Positions 44,612-52,865 of a stretch of DNA of 64,000 bases are shown here, piece after piece. A program made the translations under genes and the position numbers. The DNA comes from Methylocaldum sp035627495 (GTDB lineage: Bacteria > Pseudomonadota > Gammaproteobacteria > Methylococcales > Methylococcaceae), in NCBI RefSeq assembly GCF_035627495.1, contig NZ_DASPLO010000195.1, forward strand, positions 62,001 to 126,000, written 5' to 3'. The notes beneath the pieces are model-generated. The model was not told the origin of the DNA. It saw only the letters and a program-made list of their open reading frames with translations, and searched no databases. The stretch's first letter is position 1. Each line of letters begins with the position of its first letter.

Positions 44612-45814
44612 TTACCAGCCGGCTTCTTTTTCCGGGGACGCGCTGATTTTGTGGATGGTTAAGTCGGCACCGGTGAATTCTTCCTCGGGGTCCAGGCGCA
44701 ATCCGACTGTGAGCTTGAGAAGGCCATAAACCAAAAGACCGCCGGCCACAGCCACGAAAATGCCCAGACCGGTACCGATCAATTGCGATAAGAAACTGAT
44801 ACCGCCGATGCCGCCTAGTACAGACTGGCCAAAAATCCCGGCGGCTATTCCTCCCCAGGCACCGCAAAGTCCGTGCAAAGGCCAAACACCCAGCACATCG
44901 TCAATCTTCCATCGGTTCTGAGTCAGAGTGAACAAAACGACGAACAGAATCCCTGCGCCACCGCCTACAACCAATGCACCGATGGGGTGCATAAGATCGG
45001 ATCCCGCACATACAGCAACTAAACCGGCCAACGGGCCGTTGTGTACGAAGCCGGGATCGTTGCGTCCCATTAGAAGAGCGGCCAAGGTTCCCCCGACCAT
45101 AGCCATAAGAGAATTCAAGGCCACTAAACCGCTTGCTGCGTTTAGAGTTTGCGCCGACATTACGTTGAAGCCGAACCAGCCGACTGTAAGAATCCAGGCA
45201 CCGAGCGCCAGAAACGGTATGCTCGAGGGCGGATGGGCCGAGATGTCACCGTTGCGATGATAACGGCCCCGGCGTGGCCCGAGCAGAATGGCGGCGACCA
45301 AGCCGATCCAGCCACCCACGGCATGCACCACTACCGAGCCGGCAAAATCGTGGAATGGAGCCCCGAAACCCTGCTCGAGCCAAGCCTGGACGCCGAAATT
45401 CTTGTTCCACGCAATGCCTTCAAAGAAAGGGTACACAAACCCTACCAACAAAAACGTAGCGGTGATTTGCGGGTTGAATTTGGCGCGTTCGGCAATGCCG
45501 CCGGACACGATAGCAGGGATAGCGGCTGCGAAGGTTAGCAAGAAGAAAAACTTGACCAATTCATAGCCGTTGTTTTGAGCCAACTGAGCCGCCCCATCGA
45601 AAAATTGGACGCCGTACGCGATGTAATAGCCGATGAAAAAATAGGCCACGCTAGACACGGCGAAGTCCGACAGGATTTTTACCAAGGCATTGACTTGATT
45701 CTTGCGGCGGACGGTGCCGACTTCCAGAAAGGCGAAACCGGCGTGCATCGCGAGCACCATGATCGCGCCGAGTAGCACGAACAATACATCATTGGTTTTG
45801 CTGACAGTTTCCAT
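44612..45814 (-). CDS. amt: Ammonium transporter
   Basis: A 400-residue Amt/MEP/Rh protein with about eleven helices. The family parts AFLEVGTVRRKNQVNALVK, AGSVVVHAVGGWIGLVAAILLGPR (pore His), LGAWILTVGWFGFNVMSA and DDVLGVWPLHGLCGAWGG (second pore His) are all present. It imports ammonium. No glnK lies beside it, unlike many amt operons. In a methanotroph it would also affect competition between ammonia and methane at pMMO; that link is inferred. Confidence 0.95.
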   Translation of the reverse strand: METVSKTNDVLFVLLGAIMVLAMHAGFAFLEVGTVRRKNQVNALVKILSDFAVSSVAYFFIGYYIAYGVQFFDGAAQLAQNNGYELVKFFFLLTFAAAIPAIVSGGIAERAKFNPQITATFLLVGFVYPFFEGIAWNKNFGVQAWLEQGFGAPFHDFAGSVVVHAVGGWIGLVAAILLGPRRGRYHRNGDISAHPPSSIPFLALGAWILTVGWFGFNVMSAQTLNAASGLVALNSLMAMVGGTLAALLMGRNDPGFVHNGPLAGLVAVCAGSDLMHPIGALVVGGGAGILFVVLFTLTQNRWKIDDVLGVWPLHGLCGAWGGIAAGIFGQSVLGGIGGISFLSQLIGTGLGIFVAVAGGLLVYGLLKLTVGLRLDPEEEFTGADLTIHKISASPEKEAGW

Positions 45815-46112
45815 AAACGAGCTCTCTGATTTCAGGATGGGGTGTCGTAAGCAAAAAGCAGGCCTTTATGCTTCCGCGGCGTATGAGCCCAATGTGGGGC
45901 GTTCCTTCCCGAAACGGTGCGCCATTGCGTGATCCGATATGGTGCGTATGTTCCTGATGTGCACCAGAGAGGATCAGTCATTCGCGCGGAATAGGTTAAT
46001 GCACGTAGATCTATTGTCTGAATCGATTCCTTTTCTCGGTGTCATACTCAGGAGTGTTTCGAAAACGAAACGCATTCCTTTAGAACAGACTTATTTTTGG
46101 ACAGGAGGCGTT

Positions 46113-47276
46113 ATGGCCGTCAAGCTCTTTGACTCGAGGGGCGTTTCCCTTGAAAAGCAAAGGTTCACATGGAAAGACATGGTTCAGAAGCCGATCAGCA
46201 AGCTCGACGACGAGGCGTTCACACGGGTCAGAATCATCCTCATGAACGGATTGGAAACGGAGGCGCTACGTTTTCAGCACCTTTGCGCGCGGATGAACAA
46301 AGAACTTCAGGTGCCGCTGGCGAAGGTCAGGCGCGTCGAGCAGCACCAGCAAACCACCGTCAATTGGCTCATTTCCTCAGACCACTCGCCTTTGGAGACC
46401 ACCATCGCCTATGAACAGGTAGCCGTCGAGGTCACGGCTGCGGTGGCGCAAAACGAGCCTGAGCCGTATCTCGCGCAGGTCTACCGCTTTGGATTATTGG
46501 AGGATTTTGACCATCTCTATCGTTATTCGGCGCTGCTGGATCGGCTGGAAGGCAAGGATGCGAATAACATCTTGCAATCCCATACAGACATCATTCCCGG
46601 ACGACCTACGGCGGATGAACATCGGGCGCCGGAGAACGATCTGCGGGACCATTACGATCGCGCGAAAGCGGCCGCCGTCACCAAGCTTCATGCTACGACG
46701 ATCATGGCCGCCGAGTATCAGACCCACGATTTCTACGCCAATATCGGGCCGATGTATGCCGATCCGGTCGCCCGCCAGTTGTACGCGGAGATCGCCTCGA
46801 TCGAAGAGCAACACGTTACCCAGTACGAATCGATCATAGATCCCACCGAAACCTGGCTGGAGAAATGGCTGCTGCACGAGGCAACCGAGGCGTATAACTA
46901 CTACAGCTGTGTGGAACAGGAGACAAATCCGCGTATCAAGGCCATTTGGGAGCGATTCCTGGACTATGAGCTAGGACACGTCGCCTATGTGTCAGAGCTG
47001 TTCAAAAAGCATGAGAGAAGGGATCCGACTGAGATCATTTCGGATACATTGCCCGACCCCATCCCATTCAAGAGCAACCGCGAATTCGTACGCAAGGTAC
47101 TCAGCCAAGAAGTCGGCTTGCGTACTCGCGGCACCCAGTTCGTCGACAAAGCCCAGGAAGACCCGGCATCGCTGGATTATCGGCAGCAGATGAATTCCCA
47201 GGGCTCGCCGTCTCAAGCGGTGGCGGCGGGATACCAATGGTCTCCCGGGACCGAGCTGAATCGCAAGATCGCATAA
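46113..47276 (+). CDS. Protein with probable tandem ferritin-like bundles
   Basis: A 387-residue protein. ATG 46113 has CAGGAGG upstream; the longer frame from 45939 is not supported. The C-terminal half has a diiron-type pattern: AAEYQTHDF (E201), EEQH (231-234), LHEATEAYNYY (E256/E259) and ELGH (286-289). The N-terminal half shows a weaker version (E50, E76/H78, E101, E130..H134), and YEQVAVEVTAAVAQNEPEPYL aligns with the HEATEAYNYYSCVEQETNPRI segment, suggesting internal duplication. I know no named family. A second ferritin-like gene follows after 29 bp. Confidence 0.65.
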   Translation: MAVKLFDSRGVSLEKQRFTWKDMVQKPISKLDDEAFTRVRIILMNGLETEALRFQHLCARMNKELQVPLAKVRRVEQHQQTTVNWLISSDHSPLETTIAYEQVAVEVTAAVAQNEPEPYLAQVYRFGLLEDFDHLYRYSALLDRLEGKDANNILQSHTDIIPGRPTADEHRAPENDLRDHYDRAKAAAVTKLHATTIMAAEYQTHDFYANIGPMYADPVARQLYAEIASIEEQHVTQYESIIDPTETWLEKWLLHEATEAYNYYSCVEQETNPRIKAIWERFLDYELGHVAYVSELFKKHERRDPTEIISDTLPDPIPFKSNREFVRKVLSQEVGLRTRGTQFVDKAQEDPASLDYRQQMNSQGSPSQAVAAGYQWSPGTELNRKIA

Positions 47277-47305
47277 TCACGAAAAGCCTTGCAAGGAGTT
47301 GAACG

Positions 47306-48037
47306 ATGGATCAATCAATCGAAATGACCATGAAGAATCGAACCGGCATCGGTATGTCACCTGTAGACAGCCAACGAATGATCGAGGCGGCAAATAATAC
47401 CCCGCCAAGCTCCTCGGGAGACGAGTCGGCGCTGGCTATGGTTGACAGCACCTACATCCAGGGAGCTGAACCGGTGGGCTCGGTGCCTATGCCAGGCACC
47501 ATGAAGGGTGCGGTCCAGGCAGCCGTCAACAAGCTTACCGGCAAACATCCCGAGGTCCTGATCGATAAGCTGGGGGAGCGCCTGGCGTTCGAGCGCACCG
47601 GTACACGGCTCTACGATTATCTCATTACCAAGTGTGAAACAACGGCGCAGGCCGATTCGCCGATCTCCGTCGATACGCTCAGGCGTTTTAGGCGGGAGGA
47701 GGCACAGCATTTTAAACTGGTCGCAAAGGCGCTAGAGTCCCTAGGGGCCGACCCGACTACACAGACCCCTGGCGCCGATGTTAGCGCAGTAGCGTCAAGC
47801 GGAGTGCTTCAGGTTATGAGCGATCCGCGCACCTCCGTCGATCAATCCTTGGAAGCAATACTCACCGCTGAGCTTGTCGATCACGCAGGCTGGGAACTAC
47901 TCATCAGGTTGGCCGGTGAGATGGGGCTTGATGACATGGCCACCGATTTTCGGGCGGCACTCGCGGAGGAAGATGATCATCTGATGCAAGTACGCCAGTG
48001 GCATGAACAATCCACTCTGGCGCAAGCGGGCGTATAG
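47306..48037 (+). CDS. Ferritin-like diiron protein
   Basis: A 243-residue protein. CAAGGAG lies before ATG 47306. Residues 1-70 are low in structure (Met-, Ser-, Pro-rich). The four-helix part has ERLAFERTGTRLYDYL, then EEAQH (an ExxH), then AELVDHAGWELL and EEDDH (second ExxH), the ligand pattern of rubrerythrin/ferritin-like diiron proteins. It shares an operon with the larger ferritin-like gene upstream. Possible roles are iron storage or peroxide removal; neither is proven. Confidence 0.7.
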   Translation: MDQSIEMTMKNRTGIGMSPVDSQRMIEAANNTPPSSSGDESALAMVDSTYIQGAEPVGSVPMPGTMKGAVQAAVNKLTGKHPEVLIDKLGERLAFERTGTRLYDYLITKCETTAQADSPISVDTLRRFRREEAQHFKLVAKALESLGADPTTQTPGADVSAVASSGVLQVMSDPRTSVDQSLEAILTAELVDHAGWELLIRLAGEMGLDDMATDFRAALAEEDDHLMQVRQWHEQSTLAQAGV

Positions 48038-48253
48038 GCGGCCTAATATCACTCTATGCGGCCGTCTCGGTATTTGCCACCTTTTTTTCAAGGTAAGCCT
48101 TGGTACGAGGCGGTCGCGTAGTCTTTCGATTCGATTAATGCGGAAAGCTAAAAGGGGCTTCTACAAGTAAGGCGGACAAGTTTCCATTTGCGCGGCGCAC
48201 CTGTCGACTAAGGCGCCGCGCAACGGATATAGGCAAGAAGAAGGCAGGCCGGC

Positions 48254-49129
48254 CTATTTCTTTAGGCTACGGTATAACGAGGTTGCTAAATTGACGGCTT
48301 GGTCGAACAGGCTTTTACCAAGGCTTGCTCCATAGATTACGACATCCTTTGAGCTCATGCCTTTGAAGCGCTGTTTGAAATTGCTCACTAAAAACGGCGT
48401 CGCGAACAAACCAAGAGCTATGCCAATGATAAATGTGCCGGTATGGGAGGAGGGCTGTGATGCCGGTGACGGCTGAGCCACTACGGGTTGGGTAGCCACG
48501 GGCTGCACTGAGGAAGTGGCAGCTACCGTTTGAGTCGGGTCGTAGTTATCGGGAATGGCGAAGTCGGTCAAGCCGGGAATGCTTGGGAACGTGCCGCCTC
48601 CTTTGCCCACGACCAGTTGTCCTTTCATTCCCTTTTCCATATGTTGGGCAATGTCGCAGTGTACCAGATAGGTCCTGTCTTCCTTCGGCAGGATCAGCGT
48701 ACCGCTTATCTTGCCCGGGCCGGTTACTTCCAAGTGGAACATGCCCTTGTCGTACATAAACTTCGGTAGTCCATGCATCATCCACTGATGACGAACATTA
48801 TCCTCGTTGATGAAATGCACGGTGAGTCGCGTGCAGGGTTTGACGCGCCACTCCTGTTTGTCGAAAGCGAACATGGTGCCGGGAAAGTTCTTGGCGTATT
48901 TGTGGCCGGCTCTTACGGTGATCTCCGAGTCTTCGCTGATTTTGTTGCAGCCTCCGGGCAGTTTGTCCTTGTTTTGACCCATCACCATGCCGCCATCCAT
49001 GTCCATAAGGTGGCCATCGCCGTGATCCATCAACATCTTGTGTTCTACGATTTCCCGTTGTTCCGCGGCAAAAGCCGACGAAGCGGTCAGGAAAGCGCTG
49101 AAAAGTATGAAATGCGTGAACTTTGACAT
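48254..49129 (-). CDS. Membrane-anchored cupredoxin with His/Met-rich N-terminus
   Basis: A 291-residue protein; ATG 49129 gives a clean signal peptide (cut after AFA, ~21), unlike the longer frame. Residues 30-50 are rich in His and Met (HKMLMDHGDGHLMDMDGG), a likely copper-binding stretch. The cupredoxin domain (about 66-176) has a complete type 1 copper set: H114, C158, H163 and M168. A Pro/Gln/Ser linker leads to one helix (about 230-250) and an amphipathic tail. It is the last gene of the copper operon, 14 bp after the oxidase, and could pass electrons or copper to or from it. Confidence 0.8.
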   Translation of the reverse strand: MSKFTHFILFSAFLTASSAFAAEQREIVEHKMLMDHGDGHLMDMDGGMVMGQNKDKLPGGCNKISEDSEITVRAGHKYAKNFPGTMFAFDKQEWRVKPCTRLTVHFINEDNVRHQWMMHGLPKFMYDKGMFHLEVTGPGKISGTLILPKEDRTYLVHCDIAQHMEKGMKGQLVVGKGGGTFPSIPGLTDFAIPDNYDPTQTVAATSSVQPVATQPVVAQPSPASQPSSHTGTFIIGIALGLFATPFLVSNFKQRFKGMSSKDVVIYGASLGKSLFDQAVNLATSLYRSLKK

Positions 49130-49143
49130 GACGATCGGATGCC

Positions 49144-50877
49144 TCAATGCTTGCCTTTGGCTTGGGATGCGAGTTGGCTGATCATTGCGAGCACGCGCTC
49201 TCGGTATAGATAGAGCACATAACCTGCAATACCGAGCAGCAGTCCACTGAAAAGGCTGCTCCATGGACTGGACGATTGATCCGGCGCAACCGAGGCGGAT
49301 TTAGCCAGCGCCACGTTCGTGGAAGCCGCTGCTTGCATGCCAGCAGGTTCGGCCAGACTACCCCACTCGTCTGCCCAATCTTGCCAGACCGGTATTTTTC
49401 TTTCCCAGAATTCCTTGGTGAAATATGGTTTCAGGTCCATGCCGTGGGTCTTGGGCGTACCGTTTTCATCCAGGTAGGATTTATACACGATGAGGCTTAT
49501 GCTGCCGCCTTCACCCATGCCGTTGGTGGTAAAGGACTTTTCAACGTGGTCGTGAAACATCCAGACACCCGATCCAAAGCTGTGCAAACCGTCATCCGTC
49601 GTGTTTATCGACAGGTCCAGCCGTTGGGCCGGGGCCATCATGTAAACGTCACGGGTAACCTGAGCGCTGGGGTTCTGTTCAACGCCGTCATAGTGGGTTT
49701 CCGTGGCCTTATGGCCGTGCGTATGAAGCGCAAGTGTCTCCGTATGGCCGTTGAGAACGCGCAGCTTGATCTTCTCGTTAGGGTTCACCGTAATAAGGGA
49801 TTCCCGAAGGGTATACGGGAAGGATCGTCCGTTCAGAACAAAGTAGTCGTCGCTCGCATCGGTGATGTCGTACTCCTGGTTCATCGCTCTCGCGATCAGG
49901 CGGGGATCGTTGGCCGACTGCGGGAGCTTGTGCAGCTCTTTGTCGATCGACTGGTAATGTAGGTCGTATTCCTGGCTGTATTTTTCGGATACGGCCACAG
50001 AAGGATGACGGACTTGGCCGGCGCCTACGTTGAAGGTTTGAACCCAGTTGTTCGGTCTGTTCTCTTCCACGATAAACATGCCTGCAAGCCCCATCGGAAT
50101 ATGCGTATGGGGTTGGACGTGGCAATGGTAATACATGGTGCCGGGCTGGCGCGGCTTAATCACGTAAGTCTTGCTTTGGCCCGGCATGATATCCATTTGA
50201 CTGGTTTGACCTACGCCGTCGTTGCCCTCGCCGCCGTGGTCCATGTAGGGGTGGTCGACGCCGTGGAGATGTATTGAGTGGGGGAAATAATGGGTATTCT
50301 CCACCACCAGCCAGACCACGTCGCCTTGTTCAACGCGGATTGGTGCGGACGGCATGCGCAGCATGGGATTTGCTTCCACGCTGGCGAAGCTACGCGTCGA
50401 CATATCGCGGGTTTTCGGAGCGAAGACCCAGAAGCTAGGTTGTATGCCGGGTGCGATATCGAAGGTGGGCACTACACCGGCGAAATCGGGCGAGTGCCCA
50501 TTTACTTCCATGATTTCAAGTTTAATGATGATATGGTCGGGATCGCCGTCGTTGTCCATATCATTGGTTTTTGTGATCGCGTCCGCGGCCAGGCTGGACG
50601 TATCCATGATCGTTTGCATGGATATGTTATTGGTCCCCTTCACGAAGGCCGCGACATCGGCCGGATTATCCGGGTTGCAGACCCTCGACTCTTGAATGGT
50701 TACGCCCTCGATGACCTGCGCTTTACGCCATTCACCGGGAGCCCCGCTATTACAGAAAGGCTCTGCCTCGCCGACCTGAACTTTGGCGCTGGGTGGTGGA
50801 GTAGTAACCGCTCCGGCGACAGTGGATAAGGTCGATAAGGCGGAACCAAACAAGAATACGAGGGAACGTGTCTGCAT
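49144..50877 (-). CDS. Two-domain multicopper oxidase with C-terminal anchor
   Basis: A 577-residue exported oxidase. The signal peptide ends near 23. Domain 1 has HSIHLHG (200-206) and HCHVQPHTHIPMGLAGM (251-267), which includes a type 1 copper set (H200, C252, H257, Met). Domain 2 has LHTHGH (384-389) and FHDHVEKS (441-448), where the usual HCH is HDH, so it has no type 1 copper. This matches two-domain oxidases with type 1 copper in domain 1 only. A helix at about 543-558 anchors the C-terminus. Likely substrates are Cu(I) or phenols, with O2 as acceptor; this is inferred. Confidence 0.88.
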   Translation of the reverse strand: MQTRSLVFLFGSALSTLSTVAGAVTTPPPSAKVQVGEAEPFCNSGAPGEWRKAQVIEGVTIQESRVCNPDNPADVAAFVKGTNNISMQTIMDTSSLAADAITKTNDMDNDGDPDHIIIKLEIMEVNGHSPDFAGVVPTFDIAPGIQPSFWVFAPKTRDMSTRSFASVEANPMLRMPSAPIRVEQGDVVWLVVENTHYFPHSIHLHGVDHPYMDHGGEGNDGVGQTSQMDIMPGQSKTYVIKPRQPGTMYYHCHVQPHTHIPMGLAGMFIVEENRPNNWVQTFNVGAGQVRHPSVAVSEKYSQEYDLHYQSIDKELHKLPQSANDPRLIARAMNQEYDITDASDDYFVLNGRSFPYTLRESLITVNPNEKIKLRVLNGHTETLALHTHGHKATETHYDGVEQNPSAQVTRDVYMMAPAQRLDLSINTTDDGLHSFGSGVWMFHDHVEKSFTTNGMGEGGSISLIVYKSYLDENGTPKTHGMDLKPYFTKEFWERKIPVWQDWADEWGSLAEPAGMQAAASTNVALAKSASVAPDQSSSPWSSLFSGLLLGIAGYVLYLYRERVLAMISQLASQAKGKH

Positions 50878-50965
50878 TTTGAGTACCGTTGGGAACAGAG
50901 ATTCGAAGACTTGACTAAGACTTGAAACGAACTGGCATTAGTCAGTCAATCCCACTTGAAAGTTC

Positions 50966-51547
50966 CTAAGATTTTTTCAGCATCCGATCGACGGCGCCTT
51001 TGAATGATGCATTGGAAAGATAAAAGATATAGCCGATTGCGATCAGAATCACGGCGATCACCACGTAGGTGCTGGTTGCAATTCCGGTTGCCGAAGCTCC
51101 GACGGCAAAAGGTACGTGGGCGTCTACTTTTTGTCCTTCATTGACCAGGGTCACGTGCGCTAGGTAATCGCCCGCTTCGGTGAAGTTGATCGTGGTGTTG
51201 GCCGTGCCGGTCGGATAGGTCGACGGCTCTTTGTAAAAAACGCGGGTTCCCTGAGGTTCTTTGGTAATTTCAAATTCAACCGTCATGTTCCGCAGCGCTT
51301 TTCCCTCGTAGTCGAACACCAAGGTGGCCGAACCCACTTCAGGAATGGAGTTGCAGTATTCTGTTGTTCCGGCTATCTGCGGTTGATAAGCGGTAAAATG
51401 CACCCAGTGGGGGCCAACCGGAATACGGCAAGCATCCAAATCGACGCCCGAAGCTCCTCCGTGCGCCCAGCTCGATACGGGGATCACGGCGGAAACGAGC
51501 AGGCTCAGAGCGAGCAAGCACTCTTTTAAGCAAATTAGTTTACGCAT
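50966..51547 (-). CDS. YtkA-like periplasmic protein, possible N-terminal histidine copper site
   Basis: A 193-residue protein, first gene of the copper operon. The signal peptide ends SSWA, so cleavage would expose H29 as the first residue, as in CopC-type copper proteins. Other candidate ligands are H47, H50, H131 and H144; C40 and C65 may form a disulfide. The last soluble part (INFTEAGDYLAHVTLVNEGQKVDAHVPFAVG) resembles the YtkA-like beta fold. A helix at about 158-177 anchors it. A copper-carrier role is inferred from fold and neighbours. Confidence 0.65.
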   Translation of the reverse strand: MRKLICLKECLLALSLLVSAVIPVSSWAHGGASGVDLDACRIPVGPHWVHFTAYQPQIAGTTEYCNSIPEVGSATLVFDYEGKALRNMTVEFEITKEPQGTRVFYKEPSTYPTGTANTTINFTEAGDYLAHVTLVNEGQKVDAHVPFAVGASATGIATSTYVVIAVILIAIGYIFYLSNASFKGAVDRMLKKS

Positions 51548-51922
51548 ATCTCTTCCCTCACTTGGTGGATTATTGGATTTTTATATTTAATGATCGGGCA
51601 AGCCCGATAAAAGGCCCGTAGCTTGTCGACTTCCTTTCGCCTGCGAAAGAGCTAAAGGAATAAGCAAATATACATAAGCAGGCTGGCATATACAATGTTT
51701 CGGTGAGAGCCTGGTTCGGTGTTTGCTTTACGCGCCTGGTTTTGCCGGCTGATCGGCTGCGCCATAACTAACTGGTATTAAAGATCGGCATCTACGAGTT
51801 TGGTTTCGAAAAAAACGGCTTAGTCTGCTATCGGAAATCCTCTCGATCGCTGCTCGATATATAGCGAGCATCACTTGGACGGTGAATGAGAGGTTCGGTT
51901 CTTTTGGGCCACATCTATGCCC
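51548..51922. other. Leader region of the copper operon
   Basis: No gene is seen in 375 bases. It contains the palindrome at 51593-51608 and an A/T-rich stretch (51568-51592) that could be promoter DNA for the copper operon. The CTTTCGCCTGCGAAAG segment near 51643 is another small dyad. Confidence 0.4.
51593..51608. promoter_or_regulatory. Perfect 16-bp palindrome upstream of the copper operon
   Basis: ATCGGGC-AA-GCCCGAT, 46 bp before the YtkA-like start. A two-base loop makes a stable hairpin unlikely, and no T run follows, so a dimeric repressor or activator site is the better guess. No regulator gene is adjacent. Confidence 0.35.
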
Positions 51923-52183
51923 TCAATCGTGGGCCAGCAGACGGTCCAACTGACCGGCGCGCTCCAGTGCAGCGAGATCGTCGTAGCCGCCGACATGGTT
52001 TTCGCCGATGTAGATCTGGGGTACCGTTCGGCGTCTCGTCTTTTCCATCATTTCCAAGCGCCGTTCCGGCTCGATATCGACTCTGATCTTCTCGATATTT
52101 TCGACGCCTTTTTTCAAAAGCAGACGCTCCGCCATGACGCAATAGGGGCAGATGGCTGTGCTGTACATGATCACTTTAACCAT
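51923..52183 (-). CDS. grxC: Glutaredoxin 3
   Basis: An 86-residue thiol-disulfide protein. The active site is AICPYCVMAERLL (CPYC), with TVPQIYIGENHVGGYDDL forming the glutathione-binding part. It reduces protein disulfides using glutathione. The length and sequence match GrxC. It stands alone between the copper operon and the small-ORF group. Confidence 0.95.
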   Translation of the reverse strand: MVKVIMYSTAICPYCVMAERLLLKKGVENIEKIRVDIEPERRLEMMEKTRRRTVPQIYIGENHVGGYDDLAALERAGQLDRLLAHD

Positions 52184-52307
52184 TAAAGTATTTTCGTTTG
52201 ATTTACGAGGCAGAATTCAGTGCCGCAGCAGATTCGAGGCGATGCCAGGGCATCTTGAGTTCTCTGGCACGTCAGGGCAGCAGACTTCACTAAAAGGAGA
52301 GCTGAAA

Positions 52308-52448
52308 ATGTCCAAGGAAAAGACGAATTCTTTATGTGGCTTTTTCAAACGGGCACTGCAGATTGCGCATGGTCTCGTGCCGCGTGCGAATCATAAAGAA
52401 GTTTGCGTCCCATCGCCGGCTGGGACTTGCTATATTAGCGTATTCTAA
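52308..52448 (+). CDS. 46-residue small protein, coupled to the DUF2892 gene
   Basis: ATG 52308 has a strong ribosome site (AAAAGGAGAGC) at good spacing. The product begins MSKEKTNSLCGFFKRALQIA and has three cysteines (C10, C34, C43) and basic residues. I do not recognise it. It ends 13 bp before the next start, so translation of the two may be linked. It could be a leader peptide or a small functional protein. Confidence 0.5.
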   Translation: MSKEKTNSLCGFFKRALQIAHGLVPRANHKEVCVPSPAGTCYISVF

Positions 52449-52461
52449 CATGAGGACTGTT

Positions 52462-52671
52462 ATGACCACACATCGTTTGGTGCGGATTTTTGCGGGCTTT
52501 TTTGTTTTGCTGTCGTTGGCGTTGGGCGTAGAGGCCAGTCCACTGTTCGTAAACCAGAATTGGCTTTGGTTTACAGCGTTCGTGGGAGCTAACCTATTTC
52601 AGAGCGGATTCACCAAACTCTGTCCCTTGGAGACCGTATTAAAAAAGCTAGGTTTTAAGGAGTCCTGCTGA
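52462..52671 (+). CDS. DUF2892 (YgaP-like) membrane protein
   Basis: A 69-residue protein with two helices. ATG 52462 has GAGG six bases upstream; ATG 52450 in frame is less likely. The family pattern is clear: HRLVRIFAGFFVLLSLALG, then WLWFTAFVGANLFQSGFTKLCPLETVLKKLG with the conserved CPL. Such proteins often occur with rhodaneses or thiol proteins. The function is unknown. Confidence 0.82.
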   Translation: MTTHRLVRIFAGFFVLLSLALGVEASPLFVNQNWLWFTAFVGANLFQSGFTKLCPLETVLKKLGFKESC

Positions 52672-52729
52672 TAGGCGACAGGGAACCGGTTCTGCTAACC
52701 GCGCTGTCTAATTAATCATCATGATGACG

Positions 52730-52798
52730 GCGAAGTTCAGTTCGTGCGGTCACCCCGTTCTACGGGACGTATTATACGAGTTGAACTTCGCTTTATTG
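52730..52798 (+). terminator. Long imperfect hairpin followed by T-rich tail
   Basis: GCGAAGTTCA (52730-52739) pairs perfectly with TGAACTTCGC (52782-52791); further pairs and G-T pairs extend the stem to about 17. The loop holds a CCCG/CGGG hairpin. TTTATTG follows. It lies between the DUF2892 and lipoprotein genes and may end the small-gene transcript. Confidence 0.45.
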
Positions 52799-52865
52799 TG
52801 GCCGATAAGTCGGAGTTGACGGATAGGGATATTTCCGGGTCGTTGAAGACTGAGGGAGCTTCGCT

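Noticed and set aside
45815..46112. Sigma-54-like promoter upstream of amt (TGGCGC...TTTC on the minus strand)
   Set aside because: Two or more mismatches to TGGCAC-N5-TTGC and wrong spacing; too weak to call.
48190..48221. GCGCGGCGC/GCGCCGCGC hairpin between the ferritin-like and copper genes
   Set aside because: The stem is perfect but low in complexity and has no T run on either strand; chance or a weak bidirectional stop.
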